A DNA stretch of 64,000 bases from Bacillus mobilis. GTDB taxonomy: Bacteria > Bacillota > Bacilli > Bacillales > Bacillaceae_G. Shown piece by piece: positions 30,968-39,859 of this stretch. The DNA is taken from the NCBI RefSeq assembly GCF_001884045.1, contig NZ_MACF01000093.1:1-64000 (forward strand), given 5' to 3'. Position 1 is the stretch's first letter; every line of letters starts with the position of its first letter. Made by a program: the position numbers and the translations under genes. Below the pieces are notes generated by a model that searched no databases, was not told where the DNA came from, and was given only the letters and a program-made list of their open reading frames with translations.

Positions 30968-31219
30968 GATTGAGATTAAAAATATATTATCTTAATTTTA
31001 TCTTTTTTTAATAATTTATTTATGGGCAATTTATAGTTGCTATTTATAATTCCTATATATAGCAGCTATGGATACTACAAAGAAGAAATTTGGATGTGTA
31101 ACACTTTGTATCCAATTCGCTGTAATCAAAATTTAAAACATGAATTGCTCACATAGAATTTTCTTTTGGAAGATAAGTGGTGTAATTCTTTGTTAAATGA
31201 AGGAAGGGATTGGGAAGCT

Positions 31220-32698
31220 ATGAATAAAACAATTTTAAAAACATGTATCATATCAGCAGTTTTAGGTGGAAGTCTATTAAGTGAAACGAATGGAGAGGTG
31301 AAAGCAGAAGAGGTTACACCAAAAACGAATCATACTGGTGTATTCAAAGATGTTCCAAAGGGGCACTGGGCATATGAGGCGATTCAGCAATTAACAGGTG
31401 AGAAAATCATTTTTGGCTATGATGATGGAAGATTTGGTTTTGGAGATAACGTAACACGCGAACAGGTTGCAGCTTTAATGTATCGTTATTTTAATAGGGA
31501 AGAAAACAAAAATTATCAAAACCCATACGGTGACGTAAGTGAAGATTCAACAAGCTATATAAAGGAAATTTTATCTTTAACAGAAATGGGTGTGTTTACG
31601 GGTGACGAGCATGGGAACTTTAGACCGAAGGCATCGTTAACACGTGCAGAAATGGCACAAGTTCTTACAAATGCTTTTCATTTAAAGGCAAAGAGTGATC
31701 ACACTTTTAATGATGTTTCAACGAACTCATGGGCAAGAAATGCAATTAGTGCTGTTCAAACAAATAATATTGCAAAAGGAGTAGGAGAAGGGAAGTTTGC
31801 TCCAAGTATGGATGTGACACGTGAACAGTACGCACAATTTTTATACAATGCAATACAAGAAACGAAAAAAACTGAACAAACGAAAGGGCAACTACTAGCT
31901 AATATACTTGGTGAAACGAATTGGCAAGGGACAAAAGTCTATGACAAAGATCATAATGATGTAACGAAAGAAAATCAAAATTTCATTGGGCTTGCAAAAT
32001 ATGATGTTAAAACTGCAAGGTATGAATTCTTTCATGCAAATACAGGAGAGAGTCGTAATGATAGCGGTACCTTTTTTATAACGAATGATGGAAAGAAAAG
32101 AGTGTTAATTTCTGAAACGCAAAATTATCAAGCTGTTGTTGAATTAACGCAATTAGATAAGCAGAAATTTACATATAAAAGAATGGGGAAAGATGCAAAA
32201 GGGAGCGATGTAGAAGTGTTTGTTGAACATGTTCCTTACCATGAAAAAGAACTATCTTTCACGCGACCTGATAAAAATTTAGAAAGCTCGACAGGTAAAA
32301 TAGTTACAGACGTTGATGGAGATGAAATTTTATCTAGTACACTATGGAACGGAACGGTGGTATTAGACGAACAAGGTAATAATGTAACAAAATACAACTC
32401 AAACTTAATCAGTCTAGCAAAATACGATAAAAATACAAATAAATACGAGTTTTTCAATGTAAATACAGGAGAAAGCCGTGGAGACTATGGTTTCTTTGAT
32501 GTTGTACATGGTAATAAAATAAGGGCTCACGCTTCGTTAGGAAATAATAAATATGGTGCGGTCCTTGAACTTACAGAGTTAAATAAAGAGAAATTTACGT
32601 ATACAAGAATCGGGAAAGATGCGAATGGAAAAGATATGAAAATCTTCGTTGAGCATGAACCGTATACAGGTGACCTAAAACCAAATTTCACAAAGTAA
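31220..32698 (+). CDS. Exported S-layer-homology protein with two DUF4822 domains
   Basis: 492 residues from ATG 31220, where a signal peptide begins (MNKTILKTCIISAVLGGSLL, probable cleavage after VKA near residue 30). Codons upstream have no export signal. Three SLH repeats follow (about 40-225; e.g. FKDVPKGHWAYEAIQQL, YGDVSEDSTSYIKEIL, FNDVSTNSWARNAI), which bind pyruvylated secondary cell-wall polysaccharide in the B. cereus group. The C-terminal half has two copies of a DUF4822 domain, each starting LxNxxWxGTxVxDxxxNDVT with GLAKYD, NTGESR and FVEHxPY. The role of DUF4822 is unknown. Cell-surface location is secure; activity is not. Confidence 0.9.
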   Translation: MNKTILKTCIISAVLGGSLLSETNGEVKAEEVTPKTNHTGVFKDVPKGHWAYEAIQQLTGEKIIFGYDDGRFGFGDNVTREQVAALMYRYFNREENKNYQNPYGDVSEDSTSYIKEILSLTEMGVFTGDEHGNFRPKASLTRAEMAQVLTNAFHLKAKSDHTFNDVSTNSWARNAISAVQTNNIAKGVGEGKFAPSMDVTREQYAQFLYNAIQETKKTEQTKGQLLANILGETNWQGTKVYDKDHNDVTKENQNFIGLAKYDVKTARYEFFHANTGESRNDSGTFFITNDGKKRVLISETQNYQAVVELTQLDKQKFTYKRMGKDAKGSDVEVFVEHVPYHEKELSFTRPDKNLESSTGKIVTDVDGDEILSSTLWNGTVVLDEQGNNVTKYNSNLISLAKYDKNTNKYEFFNVNTGESRGDYGFFDVVHGNKIRAHASLGNNKYGAVLELTELNKEKFTYTRIGKDANGKDMKIFVEHEPYTGDLKPNFTK

Positions 32699-32797
32699 TC
32701 TTTTATTCTAGCAAAGGTATTATGTTGGGGAATGTCGGTAAGGGGAAGCCTCAGTGGTTAGGAAGTTATATAGTAGAAGCAAAATAGCAGTTTATAG

Positions 32798-32829
32798 ACA
32801 AATAGATGCCCTTAGGCATCTATTTGTCG
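32798..32829 (+). terminator. Terminator after the SLH gene
   Basis: Arms ACAAATAGATGCC/GGCATCTATTTGT with loop CTTA; the following T-run is short. Confidence 0.7.
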
Positions 32830-32911
32830 TTTTAAAATAATTTTATCGGCAAATATAAAATACAAACTTTAGTAACTTACTACTTGCCCAACCATACATC
32901 CTGGTTCTTTT

Positions 32912-33124
32912 TTATTTATTCTCTCTATGCTCTTTATATTCATGAACTTTCTCTTTTACATTACCTACAGTATCTTTAGCAGTGCCTTTCACTTTATCCC
33001 ATTTTCCTTCAGCTTGTAATTTTTTATTGTCAGTTACTTTCCCAACAACTTCTTTTACTTCGCCTTTTACTTTATCAATAGCACCTTCTACTTTTTCTTT
33101 TAAACCGTGATCATGTTTAGTCAT
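32912..33124 (-). CDS. CsbD family stress protein
   Basis: 70 residues, very hydrophilic and Lys/Glu-rich, with GLKEKVEGAIDKVKGEVKEV, KLQAEGKWDKVKGTAKD and a heptad-like C-terminus. This is the CsbD-like family; the B. subtilis prototype belongs to the sigma-B general stress regulon. GGAGGAG precedes the ATG. I could not see a convincing sigma-B promoter in the upstream bases. Function unknown. Confidence 0.88.
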   Translation of the reverse strand: MTKHDHGLKEKVEGAIDKVKGEVKEVVGKVTDNKKLQAEGKWDKVKGTAKDTVGNVKEKVHEYKEHRENK

Positions 33125-33439
33125 ACATTTCTCCTCCTTGTAGTTTGATTAGAATTCTCTTTTCATATTGCAAGTTGAATGATGTATCTAGTAATAGCGT
33201 AACAAATCTAGTGTGAATATTCAAATGATTAATAGGATAGAAAAGGAATTGTCATAAAGTGAAACTTTAATCAGTGGGGGCATCCCCACTGATTATTAGT
33301 TGAACCAATCGGGCTTTTATGGGCAGTTGATCTCCCACCTAATTTCTTTGCTTTCGCTGAATTTGGCGGTGGAGGTCTTACTGCCCGTTAATGCGGGGTA
33401 GAATGTATAAGATTGTAATGAAAGGAGAAAGAATGTTAA
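33125..33439. other. Intergenic region mostly occupied by a structured repeat
   Basis: About 150 of the 315 bases are the bcr-like element described separately; nothing else was recognised. Confidence 0.6.
33253..33405 (-). repeat. Structured bcr-like repeat element, full-length copy
   Basis: Read on the minus strand it starts ATTCTACCCCGC and ends TTAAAGTTTCACTTTATG. It folds into three hairpins: CCCCG/CGGG; a long stem GGGCAGT...CCACC with GGTGG...ACTGCCC (33321-33386); and a perfect 11-bp hairpin AATCAGTGGGG/CCCCACTGATT (33269-33294). A shortened copy with the same two ends is at 47593-47647. It resembles the dispersed bcr repeats of the B. cereus group; the exact family is not assigned. 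Confidence 0.65.
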
Positions 33440-34252
33440 TTATATTTCTTTTGTAGTCCATATTGATTTTGTATAAGCAATTTTCATATGGGCACGTTCC
33501 ATATTATTTTGACTGCCGCTACCGAACTTTGCTTGCCCAATTATTAAATTACAATTGGATTCAATAGCTGTTTCAATTCGTTTTTGAATTAATGCAGTAT
33601 GACAGCCTTTACGTTGAAATTCTGGTAAAGTAGCAGATGCAGCTAATGAAGCAACACCGTTATTTATATAGAGAACGCCTATACTAGCAGGAGTGTTTCG
33701 AACTTCGGCTATGAAAAAATGCCAGCCGGGTTTATTGTAGAGAATTTCGTTATTTTGACGGACGCCATCTTTTGTAAAGGATGGCATATTAAATCCACGT
33801 ACATATATGTCTGCAAAAATATGAAATTCACTTTCTTTCAGTTGGCGTACTGAAATGTTAGAAGGAAGCAGGGATGGATCCTTTCTCGGTATACTATATA
33901 AAGCGGTATGGAAGCCCGATTGGTAAAAACCTTTTTGCGATAAGTATTGAAATAATTCGGCTGTACCTTGAGCGGGTGTAATTTCAAAACGACAAGGGAT
34001 TTGTAGCGATTGATAATAAGAGATGATTTCATCTATCTCATCTGTATTGGTAAATGTAGTACCCTTCACGGTATTAAAAGCAGGACCAGCAATTATTTTT
34101 GATGAAAAGGCAGTGGCGTTCCCGAATTTTTTCATTTGTATTTGCATTGGGTTTCCACTTGTTGCTTGCAGTAGCACTAATCTAGAAGAAAGCATATGTA
34201 TTTCTGCGTTTTCTATTTCTTGTGCTGTATTGAGCGTCATAATTGTACTCAT
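33440..34252 (-). CDS. GNAT family N-acetyltransferase
   Basis: 270 residues, with GGAGGAATTAT before the ATG. The C-terminal half has the GNAT core: ISVRQLKESEFHIFADIY, FFIAEVRNTPASIGVLYI, and the acetyl-CoA-binding loop in LPEFQRKGCHTALIQKRI. The N-terminal half (1-130) is a divergent second GNAT-like domain. The acceptor is unknown. Confidence 0.85.
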   Translation of the reverse strand: MSTIMTLNTAQEIENAEIHMLSSRLVLLQATSGNPMQIQMKKFGNATAFSSKIIAGPAFNTVKGTTFTNTDEIDEIISYYQSLQIPCRFEITPAQGTAELFQYLSQKGFYQSGFHTALYSIPRKDPSLLPSNISVRQLKESEFHIFADIYVRGFNMPSFTKDGVRQNNEILYNKPGWHFFIAEVRNTPASIGVLYINNGVASLAASATLPEFQRKGCHTALIQKRIETAIESNCNLIIGQAKFGSGSQNNMERAHMKIAYTKSIWTTKEI

Positions 34253-34404
34253 ATAATTCCTCCGTCAATAAATATATTTCATAGTACATATACGGTGTTT
34301 GTTTTGAGATTCCTGTTGAAATGTAAGAGAATAAGAGGTTTTTTGGAAGGGAAATGGAAGTGAATTGTCGAAGGGAGTGAAAACAGATTAAAGGTGGTGC
34401 TCTC

Positions 34405-34608
34405 ATGAAACAGAAAGACGTGCAGACATGCTCTAATTGTGGTTCTCAAAACATAGGGGAAGGTGAGTTTGTCGGATATGCACAAATACGGAAAAAGGAG
34501 ACGATGTTCACATCTTCACCAGTAGATGCTTATATTTGTACAGATTGCGGGAATATCCTTTTATTAAAAGTACGACATTATGAAAAGTTTAAGCAGAAGC
34601 CGTTATGA
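34405..34608 (+). CDS. Small zinc-ribbon protein
   Basis: 67 residues with two CxxC knuckles (CSNCGS near residue 9 and CTDCGN near 46), forming a rubredoxin-type zinc ribbon. AAAGGTGG precedes the ATG. Function unknown; such orphan ribbons can bind nucleic acid or proteins. Confidence 0.75.
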   Translation: MKQKDVQTCSNCGSQNIGEGEFVGYAQIRKKETMFTSSPVDAYICTDCGNILLLKVRHYEKFKQKPL

Positions 34609-35059
34609 TTATTGAAAAGTGTTTTTATTAAGGAAGTTAATAGGAGTAATATTTTACATATATATGAATATGCCTTATATAAAGAGATGACAACATATAC
34701 TGTGTGGGATGCTTATTAATAGTTGCACAACATACAAAAATGTATAGAAGAAATTGTGAATTAATATGAGAAAGAAAATTAGTTCTTCTTGGAATATTTC
34801 ATATCGAAAACTCCTTTAAATGAATAAGGGGGTTTTTGTATTTTTATGGCAAAAACTTCCTTTAATTGTTATAATTGGTTATTGAGATAGAGTGTTTTTA
34901 TTCACACCATAATCATAAAAGAAAACTAGCTAAATCGTATACAAAACCGCTATTTAACACAATCGCAACCGTAAGTTGACAAAGTGCAACCGCAGGAAGA
35001 TAGAGATAAGGGCAATGTTTACATACAATTTAGGTAAGAAAACAAAGGGGGACACACAT
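34609..35059. other. Long intergenic region
   Basis: Contains a hairpin AAAACTCCTT/AAGGGGGTTTT (34806-34838) followed by a T-rich stretch, about 200 bases after the zinc-ribbon gene, and TTGACA at 34976-34981, which may be the -35 of the next gene. No gene seen. Confidence 0.4.
34806..34846 (+). terminator. Probable terminator hairpin
   Basis: AAAACTCCTT pairs with AAGGGGGTTTT (G-U pairs included), then TGTATTTTT. Confidence 0.55.
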
Positions 35060-35848
35060 ATGGGATTTGGTGAAAAGCTTTTTAAATTAAGAAAGGAAAA
35101 GGGCCTTTCTCAAGAAGCATTGGCTGAAAAATTAAACACAACAAGGCAAGCGGTTAGTAAATGGGAAAACGGTCAAGGTTTTCCAGAAACTGAAAAGTTA
35201 ATAATGATTGGAAATGTTTTTGAAGTATCACTCGACTATTTATTAAAAGAAACTGCAGAGCAAAGTAATGAAAATGTGGAGGGCTATTATGTAAGTCAGG
35301 AAATGGCAGAAGGGTATATAGTGTATGGGCAAAAAATTTCTAAATATATTGCGTTAGGATTTAGTTTGCTCATTTTATCTACAATACCGTATTTATTATT
35401 TAAAGAAAATGCAACAATGTCAACATTCCTTGTCATTATCATTGCTGTCCTTGGAATTGGATCAATGATGGTACCTGCAACAATAGAAGAGAGTCGATAC
35501 AATGTACTGAAAAAAGAAGAACTACTATTTGATCAAAACTTTCTAAAGGAATTGACAAAAAGATATGCGATTATTAAGAAGAAGTATGCTGCAGTGATGA
35601 TTGTTGGATTTTGTTTTATAGCCGCAGGCGCAATACCGTTTTTGTTTGAGGAAAAACATATCACTTCAGGAGAATTAGTGCAGTATTATCCGTATTGTGT
35701 TGTACTGATTGCAATTGGAGTCTATCTTTTTGTCCGTGTTGTAGGAGTGTGGGAGATATATCGAATTTTAGTAGAAAATAAGGAATACAGTAATCGTTTT
35801 ATTTTTAAAATGAAAAAGAAAGTAAGGAAAAAGGTAGATAGTTTATAA
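35060..35848 (+). CDS. XRE-family regulator with C-terminal membrane domain
   Basis: 262 residues from ATG 35060, behind AAAGGGGGA. Upstream in-frame codons lack a site. An N-terminal helix-turn-helix (residues 1-65: FGEKLFKLRKEKGLSQEALA, QAVSKWENGQGFPETEKL) is followed by four hydrophobic segments (about 95-115, 118-140, 175-200, 210-235) and a basic tail. A DNA-binding domain tied to the membrane suggests a sensor of envelope state; the signal is unknown. Confidence 0.85.
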   Translation: MGFGEKLFKLRKEKGLSQEALAEKLNTTRQAVSKWENGQGFPETEKLIMIGNVFEVSLDYLLKETAEQSNENVEGYYVSQEMAEGYIVYGQKISKYIALGFSLLILSTIPYLLFKENATMSTFLVIIIAVLGIGSMMVPATIEESRYNVLKKEELLFDQNFLKELTKRYAIIKKKYAAVMIVGFCFIAAGAIPFLFEEKHITSGELVQYYPYCVVLIAIGVYLFVRVVGVWEIYRILVENKEYSNRFIFKMKKKVRKKVDSL

Positions 35849-35853
35849 AGAAT

Positions 35854-35897
35854 AAAAAACATGTTTCGAATCAACGTATTCAAAACATGTTTTTTTA
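35854..35897 (+). terminator. Terminator of the XRE gene
   Basis: Arms AAAAAACATGTTTCGAAT/ATTCAAAACATGTTTTTTT (one mismatch region), then ATCG. Confidence 0.85.
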
Positions 35898-35986
35898 TCG
35901 TTCTGAATTATTTCCAAAGAAATAATTCAGAAAATACAGAAAAATGTCGTAATCATTTGTAGAAGTCTGTTATAATAAATGAAAAA

Positions 35987-36000
35987 TGAAAACGTTTTAA
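35987..36000. promoter_or_regulatory. cre-like site (CcpA)
   Basis: TGAAAACGTTTTAA fits the catabolite-response consensus TGWNANCGNTNWCA at all but one fixed position. It lies 10 bases after a TATAAT (35971-35976), so CcpA would block initiation or elongation of the acyl-CoA synthetase gene. Confidence 0.6.
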
Positions 36001-36017
36001 AGGGGGATGTAACCAAT

Positions 36018-37631
36018 ATGATGATGAATGTACCGCTAACAATTAGTTCCATGATGGAAAGAGCAGAAAAACTGTTTTCAAAGAAAGAAATTGTTTCACG
36101 GACACATGATACAGTTACGACGTTAACGTATAAGCAGTTAGGTGAAAGGACGAGAAGGCTTTCCAGTTCGTTAAAAAAATTAGGAATTAAAGAAGGCGAG
36201 CGTATAGGAACGTTAGCGTGGAATCATCATCGACATGTGGAAGCGTATTTTGCTATTCCTGGTATTGCTTCTGTTTTGCACACAATTAATATTCGTTTAT
36301 CTCCTCAACATATTTCATACATTATTCAGCACGCAGAAGATCGTATTCTACTTATAGATGAAGATCTCGTACCACTCGTTGAAAAAATTCAATCACAATT
36401 ATCAACTGTACAAGCCTACATTATTATGACTGATAAAGATGAACTTCCCAATACTACGCTAGAACCTGTATATCATTATGAAAGGCTATTAGAAGAAGGC
36501 GATCCAACTTTCCAATTTGTTAAAGATATTGATGAAAATACACCTGCTGGTATGTGTTATACGTCAGCGACTACAGGAAACCCAAAAGGTGTTGTATATA
36601 CGCATCGTAGTACTGTATTGCATTGTATGGCACTCGGCTTAGCGGATACAGCTGCTTTATCGGAAAGTGATGCGGCGATGGCAATTGTACCGATGTTCCA
36701 TGTGAACGCTTGGGGACTTCCTTTCGCTGCTACTTGGTTTGGAACTAAACAAGTTCTGCCAGGACCAATGTTTACGCCAAAAATTTTATTAGAGATGATT
36801 CAAGCTGAAAAAGTAACGATAGCAGCAGGTGTGCCGACAATTTGGCTCGGTGTATTACAAGAATTAGAAAATAATAGTTACGATTTATCTAGTATAACGA
36901 GAATATTATGCGGTGGTGCTGCTGCACCGAAAAGCGTTATTAAGGCATTTGAACAAAAATATAATGTTCCTTTCGTACATGCATATGGTATGACTGAAAC
37001 AAGCCCACTCGTAACACTTGCACGTTTAAAAAGTTATGAAACAGAATTATCATATGAAGAGCAATTAGAAATCCGCTCAAAACAAGGATATCTTGTCCCT
37101 GGTGTAGAGATGAAAGTAGTCGGTACAAACGGTGAAGTGAAGTGGGATGGTACTGAGATGGGAGAGTTATGTTTACGAGCACCTTGGATCGCTGAAAGCT
37201 ATTATAACGATGATCGTACTGTCGAAGGATTCCGAGACGGTTGGTTATATACTGGTGATGTTGTTACAGTTGATGAGGAAGGCTGCGTGAAAATTGTTGA
37301 CCGTACGAAAGATGTTATTAAAAGCGGAGGTGAGTGGATTTCTTCAGTTGACCTTGAAAATGCATTAATGGCACATGATGCTATATTTGAAGCAGCTGTC
37401 GTTGCCGTTCCTCATCCGCAGTGGCAAGAGCGACCAATTGCCTGCGTCGTTCAAAAGAAAAATAGTACAGTAACAAAAGAAGAAATATATGAGTTTTTAA
37501 AACCACAGTTTGCGAAGTGGTGGTTACCAGACGATATTGTATTTATGGAAGAAATACCGAAAACATCTGTTGGGAAGTTTTTAAAACAGGCGCTTCGGAA
37601 AGAACTTGAGCATTTGCATAAAGAGAAATAA
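36018..37631 (+). CDS. Long-chain fatty-acid-CoA ligase
   Basis: 537 residues from ATG 36018, with AGGGGGATG eight bases upstream. An earlier in-frame ATG at 35979 lies inside the promoter/cre region. Adenylate-forming enzyme: P-loop-like [18 protein letters not shown] near residue 180, [28 protein letters not shown], and the catalytic lysine in [14 protein letters not shown]. It activates fatty acids to acyl-CoA for beta-oxidation. The cre-like site fits carbon-catabolite repression of fatty-acid use. Monogenic; followed by the BirA-type operon. Confidence 0.92.
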   Translation: MMMNVPLTISSMMERAEKLFSKKEIVSRTHDTVTTLTYKQLGERTRRLSSSLKKLGIKEGERIGTLAWNHHRHVEAYFAIPGIASVLHTINIRLSPQHISYIIQHAEDRILLIDEDLVPLVEKIQSQLSTVQAYIIMTDKDELPNTTLEPVYHYERLLEEGDPTFQFVKDIDENTPAGMCYTSATTGNPKGVVYTHRSTVLHCMALGLADTAALSESDAAMAIVPMFHVNAWGLPFAATWFGTKQVLPGPMFTPKILLEMIQAEKVTIAAGVPTIWLGVLQELENNSYDLSSITRILCGGAAAPKSVIKAFEQKYNVPFVHAYGMTETSPLVTLARLKSYETELSYEEQLEIRSKQGYLVPGVEMKVVGTNGEVKWDGTEMGELCLRAPWIAESYYNDDRTVEGFRDGWLYTGDVVTVDEEGCVKIVDRTKDVIKSGGEWISSVDLENALMAHDAIFEAAVVAVPHPQWQERPIACVVQKKNSTVTKEEIYEFLKPQFAKWWLPDDIVFMEEIPKTSVGKFLKQALRKELEHLHKEK

Positions 37632-37667
37632 TTGAAAAAATATTTGTAAACCTATATTTAAAATAAG

Positions 37668-37696
37668 TTGACAAAGGCAAAATAGAAAGATAATAT
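37668..37696 (+). promoter_or_regulatory. Sigma-A promoter of the bioY operon
   Basis: TTGACA (37668-37673), 17-bp spacer, TAATAT (37691-37696). Confidence 0.7.
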
Positions 37697-37708
37697 AACT
37701 CTTATAAT

Positions 37709-37739
37709 ATGTTATCTAAAAGTTATTTTAAGTTTACAA
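37709..37739. promoter_or_regulatory. BirA-type operator
   Basis: ATGTTATC, 15 bases, GTTTACAA: close to the Gram-positive BirA box (TTGTTAAC and GTTWACAA half-sites with 14-15 bases between). It sits just downstream of the promoter and before bioY, where biotin-dependent repression is expected. Confidence 0.6.
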
Positions 37740-37754
37740 ATAGGAGAAGCAAAT

Positions 37755-38330
37755 ATGAATACAAAAAACTTAGTTTTCGTCGCTTTATTTAGTTCTATTA
37801 TGGGAGTGTTAGGGTTAATACCTCCAATTGCTCTTGCTATTACACCAGTTCCGATTACATTACAATCACTCGGTGTTATGCTTGCTGGTGGATTGTTAGG
37901 ATCACGTCTTGGTGCGTTAAGTCAGCTTATTTTCTTACTTATAGTTGGAGTTGGAGCACCATTACTTGCTGGTGGACGCGGTGGTCCAGGCGTATTTGTT
38001 GGGCCAAGTGCAGGATATTTACTCGGTTATATCGTTGGAGCGTTTGTCATTGGTTATTTAATCGAGCGTTTACGTGAAGTTTCTATAATAAAGGTATTAT
38101 GTATTAATATAATTGGTGGTATTTTCGTAGTTTATGTATTTGGTATTATTGTACAAGCTTTCTTTATGGATGTTTCTATATGGCAGACGATGAAAGTAAG
38201 TGCCGTATTTTTACCAGGTGATTGCATAAAAGCGATTATAGCAGCGATTCTTGTAACGAAATTACATCGTTCATTGAAACATATTATTACGCCTGCTCTA
38301 AAGAGCGGGAAATATACAAATGCAGGATAA
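37755..38330 (+). CDS. bioY: Biotin transporter substrate-binding component
   Basis: 191 residues, S-component of the ECF-type biotin transporter, with about six membrane helices. The BioY signature is clear: TPVPITLQSLGVMLAGGLLG, then GGRGGPGVFVGPSAGYLLGY. It captures biotin and works alone or with the EcfAT module encoded elsewhere. GGAGAAG precedes the ATG. Order bioY, acyl-CoA synthetase, thiolase equals B. subtilis yhfU-yhfT-yhfS, also under BirA. Confidence 0.96.
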   Translation: MNTKNLVFVALFSSIMGVLGLIPPIALAITPVPITLQSLGVMLAGGLLGSRLGALSQLIFLLIVGVGAPLLAGGRGGPGVFVGPSAGYLLGYIVGAFVIGYLIERLREVSIIKVLCINIIGGIFVVYVFGIIVQAFFMDVSIWQTMKVSAVFLPGDCIKAIIAAILVTKLHRSLKHIITPALKSGKYTNAG

Positions 38331-38335
38331 GAAAG

Positions 38336-38368
38336 AGAAGAAACACGTTCATTGCGTGTTTCTTTTTA
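38336..38368 (+). terminator. Terminator or attenuator after bioY
   Basis: Arms AAGAAACACG/CGTGTTTCTT then TTTATTATTTT. It lies between bioY and the next gene and may cause partial termination within the operon. Confidence 0.8.
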
Positions 38369-38395
38369 TTATTTTGCAGAGAAAGGACAACTTAT

Positions 38396-39859
38396 ATGGG
38401 AATTACAAAAGAATATAAAAAACATCTCTCTATACAATCAAATAAAATGGCGATAAAGGAAAATGATCGAATTTTAACATATAAAGAATGGTTTGAGTCA
38501 GTGTGTAAAGTAGCAAACTGGTTGAATGAAAAAGAATCGAAGAATAAAACGATAGCAATTGTATTAGAGAATAGTATAGAATTTTTACAACTATTTGCTG
38601 GTGCTGCTATGGCCGGATGGGTTTGTGTGCCATTAGATATAAAGTGGAAACAGGATGAGCTCAAAGAAAGAATTGCAATCAGTAATCCGGATGTGATTGT
38701 GACAGAGCGATATAAGGTAAATGATCTACCTGGTGAAGAAGAAAGAGTAATAGAAATTGATGAGTGGAAACGTATGATAGAGAACTACCTGCCTACATAT
38801 TATCCTGTAAAAAATGTACAAAATGCTCCGTTCTATATGGGATTTACATCAGGATCGACTGGGAAGGCGAAAGCATTTTTACGGGCGCAACAATCATGGG
38901 TTCATAGTTTTGATTGCAATATACAGGACTTTCATATGAAAAAAGAAGATTCTATTTTAATAGCTGGGACGCTCGTTCATTCTCTTTTCTTATATGGCGC
39001 AATAAGTGCATTATATGTAGGGCAAACGGTGCACGTTATGAGAAAGTTTATTCCAGATCAAGTGTTGGATAAGTTAGAAATGGAACATATCTCGGTCATG
39101 TATACAGTTCCGACAATGCTAGAATCTTTATATAAAGAAAACAGAGTAATAGAAAATGAAATGAGAATTATTTCGTCAGGAGCGAAATGGGAAGCTGAAG
39201 CGAAAGAAAAAATAAAGAGTATATTTCCTTATGCACGAAAATATGAATTTTACGGTGCATCGGAACTAAGTTTTGTAACAGCACTAGTTGATGAAGAGAG
39301 CGATAGAAGGCCAAATTCAGTAGGAAAACCTTGTCACAATGTGCAAGTTCGAATATGTAATGAAGCAGGAGAAGAAGTACAAAAAGGCGAGATTGGAACT
39401 GTTTATGTGAATAGTGATCAGTTTTTTATGGGATACATATTGGATCAGGTTTTAGTTCCAGAGTTGACTGAAGATGGATGGATGACAGTACGAGATGTAG
39501 GTTATGAAGATGAAGAAGGCTTCATTTATATTGTCGGCAGAGAGAAGAATATGATTTTATTTGGAGGAATTAATATTTTTCCAGAAGAAATAGAAAGTGT
39601 ATTACATGAGCATCCAGCCGTTGATGAAATAGTTGTAGTTGGTGTGAAAGATAGTTATTGGGGTGAAAAACCTGTCGCCATCGTAAAAGGAATTGCTACG
39701 AAGCAACAATTAAAAAGTTTTTGCTTACAACGATTATCCTCGTTTAAAATACCGAAAGAATGGTATTTTGTAGATGAAATACCGTATACAAATAGCGGGA
39801 AAATTGCTCGTCTTGCAGCAAAAAATATGATTGAAAACCGGGATAAGATATATGAATAG
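38396..39859 (+). CDS. Acyl-CoA synthetase (YhfT-like)
   Basis: 487 residues from ATG 38396, with GAAAGGA upstream. The frame stays open back into bioY, but no start there is credible. Adenylate-forming enzyme: FTSGSTGKAKAF near residue 150, YEFYGASELSFVTALVDEE, the hinge GREKNMILFGGINIFPEE, and TNSGKIARLAAK with the catalytic lysine. Linkage to bioY suggests a fatty acid or pimelate-like substrate for biotin synthesis or salvage, as proposed for B. subtilis YhfT; the substrate is not shown by sequence. It overlaps the thiolase gene by eight bases. Confidence 0.88.
   Translation: MGITKEYKKHLSIQSNKMAIKENDRILTYKEWFESVCKVANWLNEKESKNKTIAIVLENSIEFLQLFAGAAMAGWVCVPLDIKWKQDELKERIAISNPDVIVTERYKVNDLPGEEERVIEIDEWKRMIENYLPTYYPVKNVQNAPFYMGFTSGSTGKAKAFLRAQQSWVHSFDCNIQDFHMKKEDSILIAGTLVHSLFLYGAISALYVGQTVHVMRKFIPDQVLDKLEMEHISVMYTVPTMLESLYKENRVIENEMRIISSGAKWEAEAKEKIKSIFPYARKYEFYGASELSFVTALVDEESDRRPNSVGKPCHNVQVRICNEAGEEVQKGEIGTVYVNSDQFFMGYILDQVLVPELTEDGWMTVRDVGYEDEEGFIYIVGREKNMILFGGINIFPEEIESVLHEHPAVDEIVVVGVKDSYWGEKPVAIVKGIATKQQLKSFCLQRLSSFKIPKEWYFVDEIPYTNSGKIARLAAKNMIENRDKIYE

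Larger units (their letters stand above)
30784..31219. other. Intergenic region with two terminators and an inverted repeat
   Basis: Holds hairpins at 30814-30852 and 30914-30967 and an imperfect 11-bp inverted repeat ATAGTTGCTAT/ATAGCAGCTAT (31033-31043 and 31059-31069) upstream of the S-layer-homology gene. No extra gene seen. Confidence 0.5.

Noticed and set aside
33125-33200. Sigma-B promoter for the CsbD gene
   Set aside because: No GTTT-N12-15-GGGTAT-like pair could be found on the minus strand.
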